A stretch of 64,000 bases of DNA from Streptomyces mirabilis (GCF_018310535.1 NZ_CP074102.1:2728001-2792000); one strand, 5' to 3'; positions 52,523 to 61,102 are shown, numbered from the stretch's first letter. Notes: generated by a model from the sequence alone, not told the origin. Program-made: numbers and translations.

Positions 52523-53326
52523 ATGGCCGACACCGTGCTCTACGAGGTGAGCGACGGACTCGCGACCATCACGCTGAACCGCCCCGAGGCGATGAACGCG
52601 ATGAACACCGAGACCAAGGTCGCCCTCCGGGACGCGGCCCGGGCCGCCGCGGCGGACGGCGGCGTACGGGCGATCCTGCTCACCGCCGCAGGTGACCGGG
52701 CGTTCTGCGTCGGGCAGGACCTCAAGGAGCACATCGGGCTGCTGGCCGCCGACAAGGAGTCGGGGTCGCAGCACACGATGAGCACCGTGCGCGAGCACTA
52801 CAACCCGATCGTGCGCGCCCTGACCGGGGCCGCGAAGCCCGTGGTGGCCGCGGTGAACGGCGTCGCCGCGGGAGCCGGCTTCGGCTTCGCCCTCTGCGCG
52901 GACTACCGGATCGTCGCCGATACCGCCGCCTTCAACACGTCCTTCGCCAGGGTCGCGCTGACCGCCGACTCGGGCATGTCATGGACCCTGCCGCGGGTGA
53001 TCGGACCGGGCCGCGCCGCCGATCTGCTGCTCTTCCCGCGCAGCATCACCGCGCAGGAGGCCTTCGAGCTGGGGATCGCCAACCGGCTCGTCCCGGCGTC
53101 CGAGCTGCGCGTCGAGGCGGAGAAGGTGGCGCGAGCGCTGGCGGCGGGGCCGACGGTCGCGTACGCCGCGCTGAAGGAGGCCGTCGCGTACGGGCTCACT
53201 CATTCTCTGGACGAGACGCTGGAGAAGGAGGACGAGCTGCAGGCGCGGGCCGGGGCGTCCGAGGACCATGTGATCGCGGTGCAGGCGTTCGTCAACAAGG
53301 AGAAGCCGAAGTACTTGGGGCGGTAA
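52523..53326 (+). CDS. Enoyl-CoA hydratase/isomerase family protein
   Basis: 267 residues, ATG 52523 behind GGAGGGAACCCACC. Crotonase features: ITLNRPEAMNAMN, AFCVGQDLKE (oxyanion strand), VNGVAAGAGFGFALCADYRI. The positions of the two catalytic Glu of mitochondrial hydratase read Ala/Asp (FARVALTADSG), which resembles PaaG-like isomerases more than true hydratases. Acts on acyl-CoA in fatty-acid or aromatic breakdown; substrate uncertain. Confidence 0.85.
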   Translation: MADTVLYEVSDGLATITLNRPEAMNAMNTETKVALRDAARAAAADGGVRAILLTAAGDRAFCVGQDLKEHIGLLAADKESGSQHTMSTVREHYNPIVRALTGAAKPVVAAVNGVAAGAGFGFALCADYRIVADTAAFNTSFARVALTADSGMSWTLPRVIGPGRAADLLLFPRSITAQEAFELGIANRLVPASELRVEAEKVARALAAGPTVAYAALKEAVAYGLTHSLDETLEKEDELQARAGASEDHVIAVQAFVNKEKPKYLGR

Positions 53327-53366
53327 CGCTTCGCTGGATTCGGCGGTCGGAGGTCGGTACGGGAAC

Positions 53367-53421
53367 TGCGGGCCGTCTGTGGCTGGTCGCGCGGTTCCCC
53401 GTGCCCCTTAGGGGGCGCTCC
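53367..53421 (+). repeat. Dispersed intergenic repeat, copy B
   Basis: TGCGGGCCGTCTGTGGCTGG, then TCGCGCGGTTCCCCGTGCCCC and TTAGGGGGCGCTCC. Its right end runs into the tag gene: the stop codon and last three codons of Tag (Ser-Ala-Pro) lie within the repeat's closing hairpin. Confidence 0.85.
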
Positions 53422-53989
53422 TGGCCGCGCAGTCCGCCAGGTGGTCGTTGACCAGGCCGCACGCCTGCATGAGCGCGTAGGCCGTGGTCGGGCCCACGAA
53501 GCGGATGCCGCGCTTCTTGAGGGTCTTGGAGAGGGCCGTCGACTCGTCGGTGACGGCCGGGACGTCGGCGAGCCGCTTCGGGGCCGGGCGGGTGGCCGGG
53601 TCCGGGGCGAAGGACCAGATCAGCTCGTCCAGCTCGCCCGGCGCCCAGTCGGCCAGCAGGCGCGCGTTGGCGACGGTCGCCTCGATCTTGGCGCGGTTGC
53701 GGATGATGCCCGGGTCACCGAGGAGGCGCTCCTTGTCGTCGTCCGTGAACGCGGCCACCGAGGCGATCTCGAAGTCGGCGAAGGCGGCCCGGAAACCCGG
53801 CCGGCGGCGCAGGATCGTGATCCAGGACAGGCCCGACTGGAAGGCCTCCAGGCAGAGTCGCTCGTACAGCGCGTCGTCGCCGTGGACCGGGCGGCCCCAC
53901 TCCTTGTCGTGGTACGAGACGTAGTCCTCGGTGGACAGGGCCCAGGGGCAGCGCAGCGCGCCGTCGGGCCCGGCGAGCGCATCGCTCAC
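53408..53989 (-). CDS. tag: DNA-3-methyladenine glycosylase I
   Basis: 193 residues from GTG 53989, overlapping the DivIVA-like stop (GTGA). Tag landmarks: RCPWALSTEDYVSYHDKEWGRP, FQSGLSWITILRRRPGFRAAF, RNRAKIEATVANAR and KRGIRFVGPTTAYALMQACGLVNDH. A zinc site is expected from the N-terminal Cys and His and C-terminal His/Cys. Removes 3-methyladenine from DNA. Matches Rv1210. Confidence 0.95.
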   Translation of the reverse strand: MSDALAGPDGALRCPWALSTEDYVSYHDKEWGRPVHGDDALYERLCLEAFQSGLSWITILRRRPGFRAAFADFEIASVAAFTDDDKERLLGDPGIIRNRAKIEATVANARLLADWAPGELDELIWSFAPDPATRPAPKRLADVPAVTDESTALSKTLKKRGIRFVGPTTAYALMQACGLVNDHLADCAARSAP

Positions 53990-54336
53990 TGCTGCTCCCC
54001 CTCGGCCGGCTTGCGCAGCGAGGTGGTCGCGGTGGCGCGGGCGCCGGCCAGCGCCGCCTCCAGGTCGGCGATCCTGGCGTCCCGCTCGGCGAGCTCGGCG
54101 CCGAGCCGGCCGAGGGCGTCGTCCACGTCCGCCATGCGGTAGCCGCGGGCGGCGAGCGGGAAGCGCACGGACTCCACGTCCGCGCGGTTCACCGGCCGGT
54201 CCTGGGGCAGCGGGTCCACCAGCCGATCGGGCTCGGCATCGGGAAGGGGGGCGCTCTCGCCGCCGCCCACCACGGACAGTGTCACCGCGGCGACCACGAC
54301 GGCGAGCGCGACGACCAGGAACAAGAACATGAACAT
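53986..54336 (-). CDS. Small DivIVA-like membrane-anchored protein
   Basis: 116 residues from ATG 54336 with GGGGA upstream; GTG 54351 is an alternative. One N-terminal TM helix (MFMFLFLVVALAVVVAAVTL), then FPLAARGYRMADVDDALGRL, the DivIVA polar-targeting motif, and a short coiled coil. Possibly localises to curved or growing membrane. Upstream of tag with overlap; same arrangement as Rv1209-Rv1210. Confidence 0.85.
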   Translation of the reverse strand: MFMFLFLVVALAVVVAAVTLSVVGGGESAPLPDAEPDRLVDPLPQDRPVNRADVESVRFPLAARGYRMADVDDALGRLGAELAERDARIADLEAALAGARATATTSLRKPAEGEQQ

Positions 54337-54528
54337 CGCTGAGGTCCCCACGCTCTGGTGCCGACGCGTTGGGCGTCGGCGCGAAAGTACTGAAGCTACT
54401 GAAAACGTCTGACGAGTGCCGAAGCGGTCCGGCGCCGAAAGTGTCAGGGTCCGATCGTGCCATGCGAGTCTGACAGTTAAGGTCGCAGGCGGCTAAGCAG
54501 CGGGACTTACTAGGAGAGGTCACAGGGG

Positions 54529-55389
54529 ATGCTCAGGCTGGGCAGGCACGAATTCGACCCGCACGAGCCGGTGATCATGGCCATCGTGAACCGGACCCCG
54601 GACTCCTTCTACGACCAGGGAGCCACCTTCCGCGACGAGCCCGCGCTCGCCCGCGTGGAGCAGGCGGTGGCCGAGGGCGCCGCCATCATCGACATCGGCG
54701 GGGTGAAGGCCGGGCCCGGGGAAGAGGTGACCGCCGAGGAGGAGGCGCGCCGCACGGTGGGTTTCGTCGCCGAGGTGCGGCGGCGGTTCCCGGACGTGAT
54801 CATCAGCGTCGACACCTGGCGGCACGAGGTCGGGGAGGCGGTCTGCGAGGCGGGGGCCGATCTGCTCAACGACGCGTGGGGTGGCGTGGATCCTCGGCTC
54901 GCGGAGGTGGCCGCGCGGTACGGGGTGGGGCTGGTGTGCACCCATGCCGGGGGCGCCGAGCCTCGTACGCGGCCGCATCGGATCACCTACGACGACGTCA
55001 TGGCCGACATTCTGCGGGTGACCCTGGGGCTGGCCGAGCGGGCGGTGGCCCTGGGCGTGCCCCGGGAGTCCGTGCTGATCGACCCCGGGCACGACTTCGG
55101 GAAGAACACCCGGCACAGCCTGGAGGCGACTCGGCGGCTGGGCGAGATGGTGGAGACGGGGTGGCCCGTGCTTGTCTCCCTCTCCAACAAGGACTTCGTC
55201 GGGGAGACGCTCGACAGGCCGGTGAAGGAGCGGGTGGTGGGGACGTTGGCCACGACGGCGGTATCGGCGTGGCTGGGGGCGCAGGTGTATCGCGTCCACG
55301 AGGTCGCCGAGACCCGTCAGGTCCTGGACATGGTGACGTCGATCGCGGGCCACCGCCCTCCGACGGTGGCCCGCCGGGGCCTGGCGTAG
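54529..55389 (+). CDS. folP: Dihydropteroate synthase family (FolP/FolP2)
   Basis: 286 residues. IMAIVNRTPDSFYDQG (pterin loop), IIDIGGVKAGPGE, SVDTWRHEV, LNDAWGG, DPGHDFGKN. The K/R-rich sulfonamide-site motif near the end reads RVHEVAETRQVLDM. In mycobacteria the copy in this neighbourhood (FolP2, Rv1207) lacks DHPS activity and is tied to another pathway, so folate synthesis should not be assumed. Confidence 0.85.
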   Translation: MLRLGRHEFDPHEPVIMAIVNRTPDSFYDQGATFRDEPALARVEQAVAEGAAIIDIGGVKAGPGEEVTAEEEARRTVGFVAEVRRRFPDVIISVDTWRHEVGEAVCEAGADLLNDAWGGVDPRLAEVAARYGVGLVCTHAGGAEPRTRPHRITYDDVMADILRVTLGLAERAVALGVPRESVLIDPGHDFGKNTRHSLEATRRLGEMVETGWPVLVSLSNKDFVGETLDRPVKERVVGTLATTAVSAWLGAQVYRVHEVAETRQVLDMVTSIAGHRPPTVARRGLA

Positions 55390-55467
55390 ACCTTCCTCGC
55401 CCCCGCCGCCCCTACTCGTTCCTGACCTGGGGGCTCCGCCCCGGACCCCCGAGGTGCATTCTTCGGC

Positions 55468-55523
55468 TGCGGGCGAGTGGGGGCTGGTCGCGCAGTTCCC
55501 CGCGCCCCTTGCGGGGCCGCCCC
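55468..55523 (+). repeat. Dispersed intergenic repeat, copy C
   Basis: CTGCGGGCGAGTGGGGGCTG, then GTCGCGCAGTTCCCCGCGCC and CCTTGCGGGGCCGCC. It lies between folP (+) and the LOG gene (-) and ends two bases before the LOG stop. Confidence 0.85.
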
Positions 55524-55524
55524 T

Positions 55525-56283
55525 CTACCGGCCTGCCTCCTTGGAGACCAAGGCCACCGCTTCCTCCACCTCGTCCGTGAGGTGGAACAGGAGGAGGTCC
55601 TTTTCCGAGGCCTTGCCCTGGGCGATCAGGGTGTTCTTGAGCCAGTCGACGAGACCGCCCCAGTACGCCGTACCGAAGAGGACGATCGGGAAGCGGGTGA
55701 CCTTCTGGGTCTGGACGAGGGTGAGGGCCTCGAAGAGTTCGTCGAGGGTGCCGAGGCCGCCGGGCAGGACCACGAAGCCCTGGGCGTACTTGACGAACAT
55801 CATCTTGCGGACGAAGAAGTACCGGAAGTTGAGGCCGATGTCGACGTAGGGGTTGAGTCCCTGTTCGAAGGGTAGCTCGATGCCCAGGCCGACCGAGATG
55901 CCCTTGGCCTCGCAGGCGCCCTTGTTGGCGGCTTCCATCGCGCCGGGCCCGCCGCCCGTGATGACGGCGAAGCCGGCTTCGACCAGGCCTCGGCCGAGCG
56001 CCACCCCCGCCTCGTACTCGGGCGAGTCCACCGGCGTACGGGCGGAGCCGAAGACGCTGATCGCGGGCGGGAGTTCGGCGAGCGTGCCGAAGCCTTCGAT
56101 GAACTCCGACTGGATGCGCAGGACTCGCCAGGGGTCGGTGTGCACCCAGTCGGAGGGGCCGCCCGCGTCCAGCAGCCGCTGGTCCGTGGTGCTCGACTGC
56201 ACCTGGCCCCGCCTGCGCAGTACCGGCCCCAGCCGCTGCTCCTCCGGTGGCTGCTTCTTGCCCTCGGGGTTGCCAGTAGCCAT
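55525..56283 (-). CDS. LOG-family cytokinin-nucleotide phosphoribohydrolase-like protein (TIGR00730)
   Basis: 252 residues from ATG 56283 after GGAGGGAG. ISVFGSART, ITGGGPGAMEAANKG and VLPGGLGTLDELFE (the PGGxGTxxE signature) define the fold. Family members release free base from nucleoside monophosphates; Rv1205 makes cytokinins. A 75-residue basic/polar N-terminal extension is present. Divergent from nothing: dapE precedes it on the same strand. Confidence 0.9.
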   Translation of the reverse strand: MATGNPEGKKQPPEEQRLGPVLRRRGQVQSSTTDQRLLDAGGPSDWVHTDPWRVLRIQSEFIEGFGTLAELPPAISVFGSARTPVDSPEYEAGVALGRGLVEAGFAVITGGGPGAMEAANKGACEAKGISVGLGIELPFEQGLNPYVDIGLNFRYFFVRKMMFVKYAQGFVVLPGGLGTLDELFEALTLVQTQKVTRFPIVLFGTAYWGGLVDWLKNTLIAQGKASEKDLLLFHLTDEVEEAVALVSKEAGR

Positions 56284-56391
56284 GTGCGCTCCCTCCGCTT
56301 GCCGGTGGTTCAGCCCCAGCGTAGATCCAGGCTGGTTACGGAGGGGGGACATGCGCATGTCCGCCGTGCACCACAAAGGTTCGGGCGAGCC

Positions 56392-57471
56392 TCAGGACGT
56401 CAGCCAGGCGCGCAGACGCTCCTCCGCCTCCGGGATCTCCGACGCCCGCACCCGCTCGTCCACCTTGTGGGCGAGGAGCGGCGCGCCGGGCCCGTAGTTC
56501 ACCGCGGGCACCCCGAGTGCGCTGAAGCGGGCGACGTCCGTCCAGCCGAACTTGGGACGGGCCTCGCCGCCGACGGCAGCCAGGAAGGCCGCGGCGGCCG
56601 GATGGGTCAGGCCGGGCCGAGCGCCGCCGGAGTGGTCGTCGACGATGAACTCGTCGATGTCGCAGTCGGCGAAGAAGTCACGGACGAAGGCCTCGGCCTC
56701 CGCCTCGCTGCGGTCGGGCGCGTAGCGGAAGTTGACGACGACGGTGCAGGCGTCGGGGATGACGTTGGTGGCCACGCCCCCCTCGATGCGGACGGCGTTG
56801 AGGCCTTCGTGGAACTGGAGGCCGTCCACGACCGGCGTGCGCGGCTCGTAGGCGTCGAGCTTGGCGAGGATCGGGGCCGCCGCGTGGATCGCGTTGGAGC
56901 CCATCCACGCGCGCGCGGAGTGGGCACGCTCCCCCTTGGTCTTCAGGAACACCCTGAGCGTGCCCTGGCAGCCACCCTCCACCTGGCCGTCCGTCGGCTC
57001 CAGGAGGATCGCGAAGTCGCCCGCCAGCCAGTCGGGGTGGGCCTCGGCGACGTGCTTCAGGCCGTTCAGGTGGGCGGCGACCTCTTCGTTGTCGTAGAAC
57101 ACGAAGGTGAGGTCACGGTTGGGGGCGGGGACCGTGGCCGCGATACGCAGCTGTACGGCGACGCCGGACTTCATGTCGCAGGTGCCGCAGCCCCACAGGA
57201 CGCCGTCCTCGTCGAGGCGCGAGGGCACGTTGCCGGCGATGGGGACCGTGTCGATGTGGCCGGCGAGGATCACACGCTCGGGCCGCCCCAGGTTCGTACG
57301 CGCCACGACGTTGTTGCCGTACCGGTCGACCGTCAGATGCGGCAGGGCGCGCAGGGCGGCCTCGACGGCGTCCGCGAGCGGCTTCTCGTTGCCGCTCTCC
57401 GAGGGGAAGTCGACGAGCCGCGCGGTGAGCTCGGCGGCGTCCAGCGTGAGGTCAAGGGTGGTGTCGGCCAT
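56392..57471 (-). CDS. dapE: Succinyl-diaminopimelate desuccinylase
   Basis: 359 residues from ATG 57471. M20 metallopeptidase features: AGHIDTVPI (metal His and Asp), GCGTCDMKSG, YDNEEV (catalytic and metal Glu), LEPTDGQVEGGCQG, ERAHSARAWMG and a late HKVDERV. Cleaves N-succinyl-LL-diaminopimelate for lysine and peptidoglycan synthesis. In the same neighbourhood as dapC, as in mycobacteria. Confidence 0.93.
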   Translation of the reverse strand: MADTTLDLTLDAAELTARLVDFPSESGNEKPLADAVEAALRALPHLTVDRYGNNVVARTNLGRPERVILAGHIDTVPIAGNVPSRLDEDGVLWGCGTCDMKSGVAVQLRIAATVPAPNRDLTFVFYDNEEVAAHLNGLKHVAEAHPDWLAGDFAILLEPTDGQVEGGCQGTLRVFLKTKGERAHSARAWMGSNAIHAAAPILAKLDAYEPRTPVVDGLQFHEGLNAVRIEGGVATNVIPDACTVVVNFRYAPDRSEAEAEAFVRDFFADCDIDEFIVDDHSGGARPGLTHPAAAAFLAAVGGEARPKFGWTDVARFSALGVPAVNYGPGAPLLAHKVDERVRASEIPEAEERLRAWLTS

Positions 57472-57514
57472 GCCCTCGACCCTAGCGCCCCCTGCTCGGC
57501 GCTCTGCCGCGCAC

Positions 57515-57530
57515 GGGTTGTCCACAACCC
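57515..57530. promoter_or_regulatory. Palindrome between dapE and the lysozyme-like gene
   Basis: GGGTTGT-CC-ACAACCC is a perfect 7-base inverted repeat in the divergent gap, about 40 bases from each start. Candidate operator; it also contains TTGTCCACA, the DnaA-box consensus of Streptomyces. Confidence 0.45.
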
Positions 57531-57568
57531 CATACGTCGCCAGCAGTCGCCTCCAGTACCTTGTACGC

Positions 57569-58555
57569 GTGCCAGAGCCGTCCCCCACTCCCGTCCGGCG
57601 CGGCCGCCTCTTCCGTTTCGGGGCGGCCGTCGTAGTTATGCTCGCGCTCGCGGGGTACCTCGCGGTGCAGTACCTCACAGGAGGGACGGGTGCGCCGCGC
57701 TGCAGAGTCGTCTCGGGCAAGAGCGACGGCGCGTCGTACGAGTTCACCCCGGAGCAGGCGGTGAACGCGGCGACGATCTCGGCGGTCGGCACCACCCGCG
57801 GGCTGCCGGAGCGCGCCGTGGCCATCGCCCTCGCGACCGCGCTCCAGGAGTCGGGGCTGCGCAACATCCAGCACGGCGACCGGGACTCGCTCGGTCTGTT
57901 CCAGCAGCGCCCCTCGCAGGGCTGGGGGACGACGAAGCAGATCATGGACCCGACGTACGCGGCCGGCATGTTCTACGAACACCTGGCCAAGGTGCCGGGC
58001 TACATGCGGCTGCCGCTCACCGTCGCCGCGCAGCGCGTGCAGCGCAGCGGCTATCCGCAGGCGTACGCGAAGCACGAACCTGACGCAACGCTGCTGGCCG
58101 CGGCCCTGACCGGCCGCGCGGCGGCCACGCTGACCTGTGAGGGCCGCCCGGGGGCGACCCCGGTCGGCGGCCCGGACTCGGTGCGCGCCGCGCTCGTGCG
58201 GGACTTCGGGCGCGAGGTGGTGCAGGATGCGGGAGCCGATGTGAGCACCGCGGGCTCCTCCGCCTCGTCGGCGGCTTCCCCGACGCCGACCCCCTCGTCG
58301 ACCGTCTCCGGCCGGACCGTGACCGTGCCCGTGCGCAAGGACCCCACGGGCGGCTCCACCGTCCGCCAGCGTGGCTGGGAGCTGGCGCACTGGGCGGTGG
58401 CCAACTCCTCGGCGCTGCACATCCAACGGGTCTCCTACGCGGGGCGGGAGTGGACGGCAGGGGAAAGGAACGGCGAGTGGCGCGCGACGGACGCCAAGGG
58501 CGGTTCGACGACGACGCAGTCCGCCGCCGAGGTCCGCATCGTCACCGCGCAGTAG
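57569..58555 (+). CDS. Secreted/membrane lysozyme-like protein
   Basis: 328 residues from GTG 57569, with no ribosome site; a leaderless transcript is possible. One N-terminal TM helix (FGAAVVVMLALAGYLAVQYL), then a goose-lysozyme-like core: AIALATALQESGLRN (candidate catalytic Glu), LGLFQQRPSQGWG, MFYEHL, VQRSGYPQAYAKHE. A Ser/Pro/Thr linker and a C-terminal domain of unknown type follow. Likely cuts or binds peptidoglycan outside the membrane. Such proteins are sometimes mislabelled as heavy-metal transporters. Confidence 0.75.
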   Translation: MPEPSPTPVRRGRLFRFGAAVVVMLALAGYLAVQYLTGGTGAPRCRVVSGKSDGASYEFTPEQAVNAATISAVGTTRGLPERAVAIALATALQESGLRNIQHGDRDSLGLFQQRPSQGWGTTKQIMDPTYAAGMFYEHLAKVPGYMRLPLTVAAQRVQRSGYPQAYAKHEPDATLLAAALTGRAAATLTCEGRPGATPVGGPDSVRAALVRDFGREVVQDAGADVSTAGSSASSAASPTPTPSSTVSGRTVTVPVRKDPTGGSTVRQRGWELAHWAVANSSALHIQRVSYAGREWTAGERNGEWRATDAKGGSTTTQSAAEVRIVTAQ

Positions 58556-58905
58556 TACGGGGCCTCACCTGTACGGGGGATGCGCGGCGTGGCGCGTTAC
58601 CGCTGCGAGCAGGTTTTCGCGTGCTCACCCCAGAATCTGCCGGACCCCTTGAAAACAAAGGGCCGTAAGGATTCGGCAGACTTTCCGACCGGATACCCTT
58701 TGCCCGTTTTTATCCACAACCGATAATGCGACGCATTACCAACTCTTTACGTCGGGCCACCGCAACCTTCGCGGGTCTCGAGCGGTAGTCACTGCGTCCG
58801 AGCCCGGAACGATCAACGGGTCGCCCGACAGCCGGTCGGCGGCCGAACGGTCAACTCCCGGGCACGGGTGGACACTTCACCGTTCTCTTCCGTCTAAGGA
58901 GCATC
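58556..58905. promoter_or_regulatory. 350-base AT-enriched leader of the secreted-protein gene
   Basis: The lowest-GC part of this area is 58640-58760. It holds TAATGCG-A-CGCATTA (58724-58738), a perfect 7-base inverted repeat, and TTATCCACA at 58710. The gene downstream (ATG 58906) has AAGGAGC upstream. No gene in the gap. The inverted repeat is a good operator candidate. Confidence 0.5.
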
Positions 58906-59349
58906 ATGTCCCTCCCCCTGACCCGCCGGATCGCCCGTGCCGCGCTGCTCATCGCAGCGGGAGCGGCGCCCGTGGTCGGTGCGGCCGGCTCCGCCAGCGC
59001 GGCGGCCGAACTTCCGGCCACGCCCAACCTCGGCGGACTCACCGCTCTGGACGGCGCGCACGTCGGCAACACGGTCGACGGTGCGACGCAGAACGTCACC
59101 GGGCTCGCGGGCACGACCGGCGGCAACGCCCTCAAGAAGGCCGTCCCGGCCGCGGGCAAGACGGGTGGCAGTGTCGCCAGGACGGCGACGCCAGCCGCGC
59201 AGAAGGTGGCCGGGGACGCCGCGGGGCAGGCCGGGGGTCTGCTCGGTGACACCGCGAAGACCGCCGGAGGTGGTCTTCCGACGGACGCGGTGACCAAGGG
59301 TGGCCTGCCGACGGGGCAGCTGCCGCTGAAGGGGCTGCCGCTCGGCTAG
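58906..59349 (+). CDS. Small secreted Gly/Ala-rich protein
   Basis: 147 residues from ATG 58906 after AAGGAGC. Sec signal peptide (RRIARAALLIAAGAAPVVGA, cleavage after SASA near 33). The mature part is Gly/Ala/Thr/Lys-rich (TGGNALKKAVPAAGKTGG; LPTGQLPLKGLPLG) with no Cys. Related Streptomyces proteins are annotated ATP-binding without visible reason. Probably a cell-surface or extracellular protein of unknown role. Confidence 0.75.
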   Translation: MSLPLTRRIARAALLIAAGAAPVVGAAGSASAAAELPATPNLGGLTALDGAHVGNTVDGATQNVTGLAGTTGGNALKKAVPAAGKTGGSVARTATPAAQKVAGDAAGQAGGLLGDTAKTAGGGLPTDAVTKGGLPTGQLPLKGLPLG

Positions 59350-59382
59350 CCGCCGGGGCCGTGCACAGGCTGTAGCTGTACG

Positions 59383-59419
59383 GCGAAGGGGTCCGGGGAG
59401 TTTCCCTGGACCCCTTCGC
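59383..59419. terminator. Terminator between convergent genes
   Basis: GCGAAGGGGTCC and GGACCCCTTCGC enclose an inner GGGGA/TCCC, forming a long hairpin after the secreted-protein gene and before dapC's stop. Confidence 0.9.
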
Positions 59420-59435
59420 TCATGCCGGGTCGTGA

Positions 59436-59517
59436 TGCGCGGGCCGGTGGGGGCTGGGCGCGCCCACGCGGCGAAGCCGCAAATGTCAGAGCCCCGCGCC
59501 CCTGAAGGGCGCGCTCC
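59436..59517 (+). repeat. Dispersed intergenic repeat, copy E (long form)
   Basis: GCGGGCCGGTGGGGGCTGGG, then CGCGCCCACGCGGCGAAGCC, GCAAATGTCAGAG and CCCCGCGCCCCTGAAGG. Same long layout as the copy at 45.6 kb, opposite orientation. Confidence 0.85.
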
Positions 59518-59532
59518 TCGCCAGGGGGTTTC

Positions 59533-60627
59533 TTAGCCCAGGCGTTCTACCGCCGCCGCCACCCGCTCGTCCGTCGCCGTCAGGGCCACGCGGACGAAGT
59601 TCTCGCCCGCCTCGCCGTAGAAGTCGCCCGGGGCGACGAGGATGCCCAGTTCGGCCAGATGGGCGACGGTGTCCCAGCAGGACTCGCCGCGGGTGGCCCA
59701 CAGGTACAGGCTCGCCTCGCTGTGCTCGATGCGGAAGCCGTGGCGCAGCAGCGCCTCGCGCAGGGCGGTGCGGCGGGCCGCGTAGCGCTCGCGCTGTTCG
59801 CGGACGTGGACGTCGTCCGCGAGGGCGGCGACCACCGCGGCCTGGGTCGGCGCGGACGTCATCATGCCGCCGTGCTTGCGGATCTGGAGGAGGTCGCCGA
59901 GGACAGCGGGGTCACCGGCGAGGAACGCGGCGCGGTAGCCGGCCAGGTTCGAGCGCTTCGAGAGCGAGTGGACCGAGACGATCCCCTCGTACGAGCCGCC
60001 GCAGACGTCCGGGTGCAGGACCGAGACCGGATCGGCCTCCCAGCCCAGCTCGAGGTAGCACTCGTCGGAGAACACGAGGATGTCGTGCTCGCGGGCCCAC
60101 GCGACGATCCGGGTGAGTTCCTGGGCGGAGAGGACCTTGCCCGTCGGGTTCGACGGGGAGTTCAGCCACAGGAGCTTCAGGCCGGCCGGGTCCAGCTCCG
60201 TGGGGTCGTCGTAGACCACGTGGTCCGCGCGGGCCAGGCGCGCGCCGACCTCGTACGTCGGGTACGCGAGGCGCGGGTACGCCACCTTGTCGCCGGGGCC
60301 CAGGCCCAGCTGGGTGGGGAGCCAGGCGACGAGTTCCTTGGAGCCGACGATCGGGAGCACGTGGTGGTGGGTGACGTCCCGCGCGCCGAGCCGCCGCTCC
60401 ACCCAGCCCGTGAGCGCGTCCCGCAGCTCGGGCGTGCCCCACACGGTGGGATAGCCCGGCGAGTCCGCGGCCGCGACCAGAGCTTTCTGGATCAGCTCGG
60501 GCACCGGGTCGACCGGGGTGCCGACGGACAGGTCGACGATGCCGCCCGGGTGAGCGGCGGCCGTCGCCTTGAAGGGCTCCAGCTTGTCCCAGGGGAAGGT
60601 GGGAAGCCGGTCGGAGACTGCGGACAC
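59533..60627 (-). CDS. dapC: Succinyldiaminopimelate transaminase
   Basis: 364 residues from GTG 60627. Class I/II aminotransferase with SVGTPVDP, GSKELVAWLPT, LNSPSNPTG, VFSDECYLELGW and PLP lysine in VHSLSKRSNLAGYR (about residue 225). Makes N-succinyl-LL-diaminopimelate. Downstream of the ferredoxin gene, the same pair as Rv1177-Rv1178 (fdxC-dapC). Confidence 0.92.
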   Translation of the reverse strand: MSAVSDRLPTFPWDKLEPFKATAAAHPGGIVDLSVGTPVDPVPELIQKALVAAADSPGYPTVWGTPELRDALTGWVERRLGARDVTHHHVLPIVGSKELVAWLPTQLGLGPGDKVAYPRLAYPTYEVGARLARADHVVYDDPTELDPAGLKLLWLNSPSNPTGKVLSAQELTRIVAWAREHDILVFSDECYLELGWEADPVSVLHPDVCGGSYEGIVSVHSLSKRSNLAGYRAAFLAGDPAVLGDLLQIRKHGGMMTSAPTQAAVVAALADDVHVREQRERYAARRTALREALLRHGFRIEHSEASLYLWATRGESCWDTVAHLAELGILVAPGDFYGEAGENFVRVALTATDERVAAAVERLG

Positions 60628-60781
60628 GGGATCGGGCTCACTTTCTCGTTCGTACGCCCCGTACACACACGGCCTGCGCGCCTGCGGCCGGTACGGGCTG
60701 CTACGGCAAACGCCTCGGCCCCGCACGGCGATCGAGGGGATCGGGCCGTACGGGACCGAGGCGGCGCGTAGGTGCGGCCGC

Positions 60782-61102
60782 TTACTGGTTCTGCGGCGGC
60801 AGCGCTGCGATGAAGGGGTGGTCGCGCTCGATCAGACCGAGCTTGCTGGCGCCGCCGGGCGAGCCGAGTTCGTCGAAGAACTCGACGTTCGCCTTGTAGT
60901 AGTCCTTCCACTCTTCGGGAGTGTCGTCCTCGTAGAAGATCGCCTCGACCGGGCACACCGGCTCACAGGCTCCACAGTCGACGCATTCGTCCGGGTGGAT
61001 GTACAAGGACCGTGAGCCCTCGTAGATGCAGTCGACCGGGCACTCCTCGATGCACGCCTTGTCCTTGACGTCGACACAAGGCTGCGCGATGACGTAGGTC
61101 AC
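60782..61102 (-). CDS. fdxC: 7Fe ferredoxin (3Fe-4S/4Fe-4S)
   Basis: 106 residues, GTG 61102. The N-terminal half has CVDVKDKACIEECPVDC and CVDCGACEPVCPVEAIFYE, giving the cysteine sets of a [3Fe-4S] plus [4Fe-4S] ferredoxin; a long C-terminal helix tail follows. Carries electrons in the cytoplasm, often for P450s and biosynthetic enzymes. Likely the first gene of an fdxC-dapC unit. Confidence 0.95.
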   Translation of the reverse strand: MTYVIAQPCVDVKDKACIEECPVDCIYEGSRSLYIHPDECVDCGACEPVCPVEAIFYEDDTPEEWKDYYKANVEFFDELGSPGGASKLGLIERDHPFIAALPPQNQ

